From: Paenibacillus piscarius
GTDB lineage: Bacteria > Bacillota > Bacilli > Paenibacillales > Paenibacillaceae
Direction: 5' to 3'
Assembly (NCBI RefSeq): GCF_022234545.1
Contig: NZ_JAIEUI010000020.1
Location: 62,001 to 126,000 of the forward strand
Length of the DNA stretch: 64,000 bases
A program made the translations under genes and the position numbers. Position 1 is the first letter of the stretch. Each line of letters starts with the position of its first letter. The notes under the pieces are model-generated. The model was not told where the DNA came from. It ran no database searches and was given only the letters and a program-made list of their open reading frames with translations. Shown piece after piece: positions 61,897 through 64,000 of the stretch.

Positions 61897-63261
61897 ATGT
61901 CTAAGCTCAAGATCCCGGTCCAAAGTGTCCACTCGGGCATCCTGCAGGAAAACGCTGTGATGCTAGGCGACAAATCCATGAAGAGGCTCAAAATCCCGGC
62001 ACACGGCACCATTCTGCTGACCTTCGGCTCTTTCCGGCAGGAGGTAACCGTCATACCGGTTCCCAAAGCTGACAGCCTGCGCGTCAGTGAAGCACTCGCC
62101 CGGCGGCTCGGCTTAAGACAGCGCCTGACGCTTAACGCTTCCTACAGCACAGGCAGCCGCACGCTGCGGCTGGGGCCGATGATTGGAGTGCTGGTGAGCC
62201 GCGACCATCCTGATCAGCCGGAGCGCGTATTCGGCCAGATTACGATGTTCTGCCGGGAGCTGACCAACGCCTGCCATGCCCAAGGCGCCTATGTCTATTT
62301 CTTCACCCCGGAAGCGCTGGAAACCCGCAGCACTACCATCCAGGGCTGGGTATACGATGAGGGCTGGCGGAAGCTGAGTCTTCCTGTTGCCGATGTGATC
62401 AACAACCGCCTGACCACGCGCAAGGTAGAGAACAGACCTAGCGTACAGCATTTTCTGGCGGATGTAAAATCCCGCTACGGAACCCATTTTTTCAACGAGA
62501 AGTTTCTTGACAAAACAGAGGTATTCGAGGCTCTGGCTCAGGACCCTGCCCTGCAGCGGTATCTGCCGGAGTCCCATGCCTTGAACGGCTTCGCCATATT
62601 GAAGAGAATGTGCGCCAGCTATCCCAGTGTATTCCTGAAGCCCGTGCGCGGCAGCCTGGGCAAAGGCATCCTGCGCATCTCCAAAGAGGAGGGCGGCTAC
62701 CGCCTGCTGTCCACAACGCCTATGGGCACACGGAGACAGAGCTATTCGAGCCTGGCGAAGCTGTTTCAATCCATTGCCCCCAAGATGAAAACCACGCGCT
62801 ACCAGATTCAGCAGGGCCTGTCTCTGCTCGAGATTGGACGGCGGCCGGTCGACTTCCGGGCACTGGTCCAGAAGAACGGCACCGGCAAATGGGGCGTCAC
62901 CTCCATTGTCGCCCGGACCGCCGGAAGCAATCACTTCGTCTCCAATCTCGCCCGCGGCGGCACCCTCAGCACTGTCCGGGAAGCCATCGGCAAGAGCAGT
63001 CTTCCCGCCGGAGTCAAGGATAGCACCCAGGTTCAGCTTCCGCGGGCGGCGCTGGCGATTGCCAGAGGCGTGGAGACCTATATTCCAGCCCATTTCGGGG
63101 AGCTGGGCATCGACCTTGCCCTCGACCAGTCCGGCCGGATCTGGCTGCTGGAGGTCAACTCCAAGCCGTCCAAGAACGACAATACACCGCTGAACGACCA
63201 GAAAATCAGACCCTCTGTCAAGCAGATGATTCTATACTGCCGTTATCTGGCCGGGTTATAA
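61897..63261 (+). CDS. YheC/YheD-family ATP-grasp protein
   Basis: 454 residues. ATG at 61897 is set by GGAAGGAG. The N-terminal beta domain (about 1-100) and an ATP-grasp domain (about 215-445) are visible: VFLKPVRGSLGKGILRI, DFRALVQKNGTGKWGVTSIV and, near the C-terminus, GELGIDLALDQSGRIWLLEVNSKP, with the acidic metal-binding residues. YheC and YheD are spore-coat-associated proteins of Bacillus; their reaction is unknown but ATP-grasp implies amide or ligase chemistry. A second family member follows ten bases downstream. Confidence 0.9.
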   Translation: MSKLKIPVQSVHSGILQENAVMLGDKSMKRLKIPAHGTILLTFGSFRQEVTVIPVPKADSLRVSEALARRLGLRQRLTLNASYSTGSRTLRLGPMIGVLVSRDHPDQPERVFGQITMFCRELTNACHAQGAYVYFFTPEALETRSTTIQGWVYDEGWRKLSLPVADVINNRLTTRKVENRPSVQHFLADVKSRYGTHFFNEKFLDKTEVFEALAQDPALQRYLPESHALNGFAILKRMCASYPSVFLKPVRGSLGKGILRISKEEGGYRLLSTTPMGTRRQSYSSLAKLFQSIAPKMKTTRYQIQQGLSLLEIGRRPVDFRALVQKNGTGKWGVTSIVARTAGSNHFVSNLARGGTLSTVREAIGKSSLPAGVKDSTQVQLPRAALAIARGVETYIPAHFGELGIDLALDQSGRIWLLEVNSKPSKNDNTPLNDQKIRPSVKQMILYCRYLAGL

Positions 63262-63271
63262 GGAGGACATC

Positions 63272-64000
63272 ATGAACGCAACAGCACTGGGGTTCCTTGG
63301 CATCATGACAGGCCGCCGTCATGGGATGCCTCCCCTCGCAGAACCAGAGTTCTGCAGTCACCTGTGCCGGGCCGCCCCGCTGTACGGTCTGAAGGTCCTG
63401 ATCTTTCATCCGGAGGATGTGGCGGAGGACGGCTCTTATGTAAGCGGCTATGAGTGGCAGGACGGACAGTGGGCGCTGGTGCAGGCCCCTCCGCCTGATA
63501 TTCTCTATAACCGCTGCTTCTACCGGACGTCCCGGGAGAAGAGAGCCGCTTCAGCCGCCCTGGCCTCCCTCTCCCGCTCTCTCCCCTGGTCCCGCGGGCT
63601 GCCTGACAAATGGAATGTATATGAAATCCTCCGCCGCACTCCGGCAGCAGCGGACCTGCTGCCGGAGACAATGCTCTACAGCGGGAAGGAAGAGCTGGGC
63701 AACATGCTGGCCTGGAGGGAATACGGCGTCTTCCTGAAGCCCCGGAGCGGGTCCCACGGCAAACGCACGCTGCACGCTGTGCTGCTGGGCAGCCGTGAGG
63801 GCGGCGGCTTGAAGGTACGGGGCCGGGGCCGGGGCAACGAGTCTTTTCAATATGTATTCGGTACGCTGGATGAAGGCCTGGGTTGGATCGACCGCTTCAT
63901 CGGCCGCAGCCGCTATATCATACAGCCTTATCTAGAGCTGACCGGCCGCGGAGGGCAGCCGTTCGATGTGCGTGTGCTGATGCAGAAGAACGGCACCGGC
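63272..64000 (+). CDS. YheC/YheD-family ATP-grasp protein (3' partial)
   Basis: 243 codons visible; the gene runs past the right edge. AGGAGG lies five bases before ATG 63272. It opens MNATALGFLGIMTGRRHGMP, a YheC/YheD N-terminus. The ATP-grasp part shows GVFLKPRSGSHGKRTLHAVL, then RYIIQPYLELTGRGGQPFDV and RVLMQKNGTG at the cut. The DxRxLMQKNGTG motif is the same as in the preceding gene, so the two are tandem paralogues, probably one transcript made in the mother cell. Confidence 0.88.
   Translation, partial: MNATALGFLGIMTGRRHGMPPLAEPEFCSHLCRAAPLYGLKVLIFHPEDVAEDGSYVSGYEWQDGQWALVQAPPPDILYNRCFYRTSREKRAASAALASLSRSLPWSRGLPDKWNVYEILRRTPAAADLLPETMLYSGKEELGNMLAWREYGVFLKPRSGSHGKRTLHAVLLGSREGGGLKVRGRGRGNESFQYVFGTLDEGLGWIDRFIGRSRYIIQPYLELTGRGGQPFDVRVLMQKNGTG

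Overview
The window looks like a chromosomal segment of a spore-forming, Gram-positive Paenibacillus-like bacterium (order Bacillales). Support comes from an alpha/beta SASP, YtaF, YtrH/YtrI, YtvI, YheC/YheD, an SLH-anchored giant surface protein, class-I fumarase, SD-rich starts with many TTG/GTG codons, and a gene order tracking the Bacillus polA/citZ/accDA/dnaE regions. Genus is inferred from gene content and style, not from a search.

Layout. 1-5.5 kb: an ABC exporter of lantibiotic-immunity type (3' partial) divergent from its two-component system, then an unrecognised protein and a double TerD-type protein. 5.5-12.1 kb: a hairpin repeat array, a 1604-residue S-layer-type protein (seven-bladed propeller, seven Ig-like repeats, three SLH motifs), and a DoxX/TetR pair with a visible operator. 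12.1-13.1 kb: gene remnants and decayed repeats. 13.1-24.5 kb: tRNA-Ala and tRNA-Lys, nrdR, a SASP gene, a lytic transglycosylase, coaE, ytaF, mutM, polA, phoU, pstB, phoP and phoR, with PhoP boxes before pstB, phoP and phoR. 24.5-41.2 kb: an accessory block with two more hairpin arrays, two secreted starch-active enzymes resembling IgtZ (GH119) and IgtY (GH13), fumarase, a YfbR-like nucleotidase, a TPP-riboswitch-controlled thiazole operon (tenI-thiS-thiG-thiH), a truncated lipoprotein gene, an SDR, a GNAT and a membrane protein. 41.2-57 kb: icd, citZ, ytvI, fxsA, a thioesterase, an MFS transporter, a glutamic (G1) peptidase, pyk, accA, accD, pgpA and dnaE. 57-64 kb: sporulation genes ytrH, ytrI, ytpI-like, ytoI, small proteins, and two tandem YheC/YheD ATP-grasp genes, the last cut by the window end.

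How it fits together. Phosphate sensing (PhoR/PhoP) appears to autoregulate and to drive a pstB-phoU unit. The amylolytic pair has a clear promoter with a 16-bp palindromic LacI-type operator at its start site, suggesting sugar-responsive control of starch conversion. Citrate synthase, isocitrate dehydrogenase, fumarase, pyruvate kinase and acetyl-CoA carboxylase supply central carbon and lipid metabolism.

The most unusual signal is a family of about 22-nt hairpins with a conserved CGGTTTT core, repeated at an almost exact 51-bp period in four separate intergenic arrays. The spacers differ from array to array, and at least one copy shows compensatory base-pair changes. I do not recognise it as a named element.
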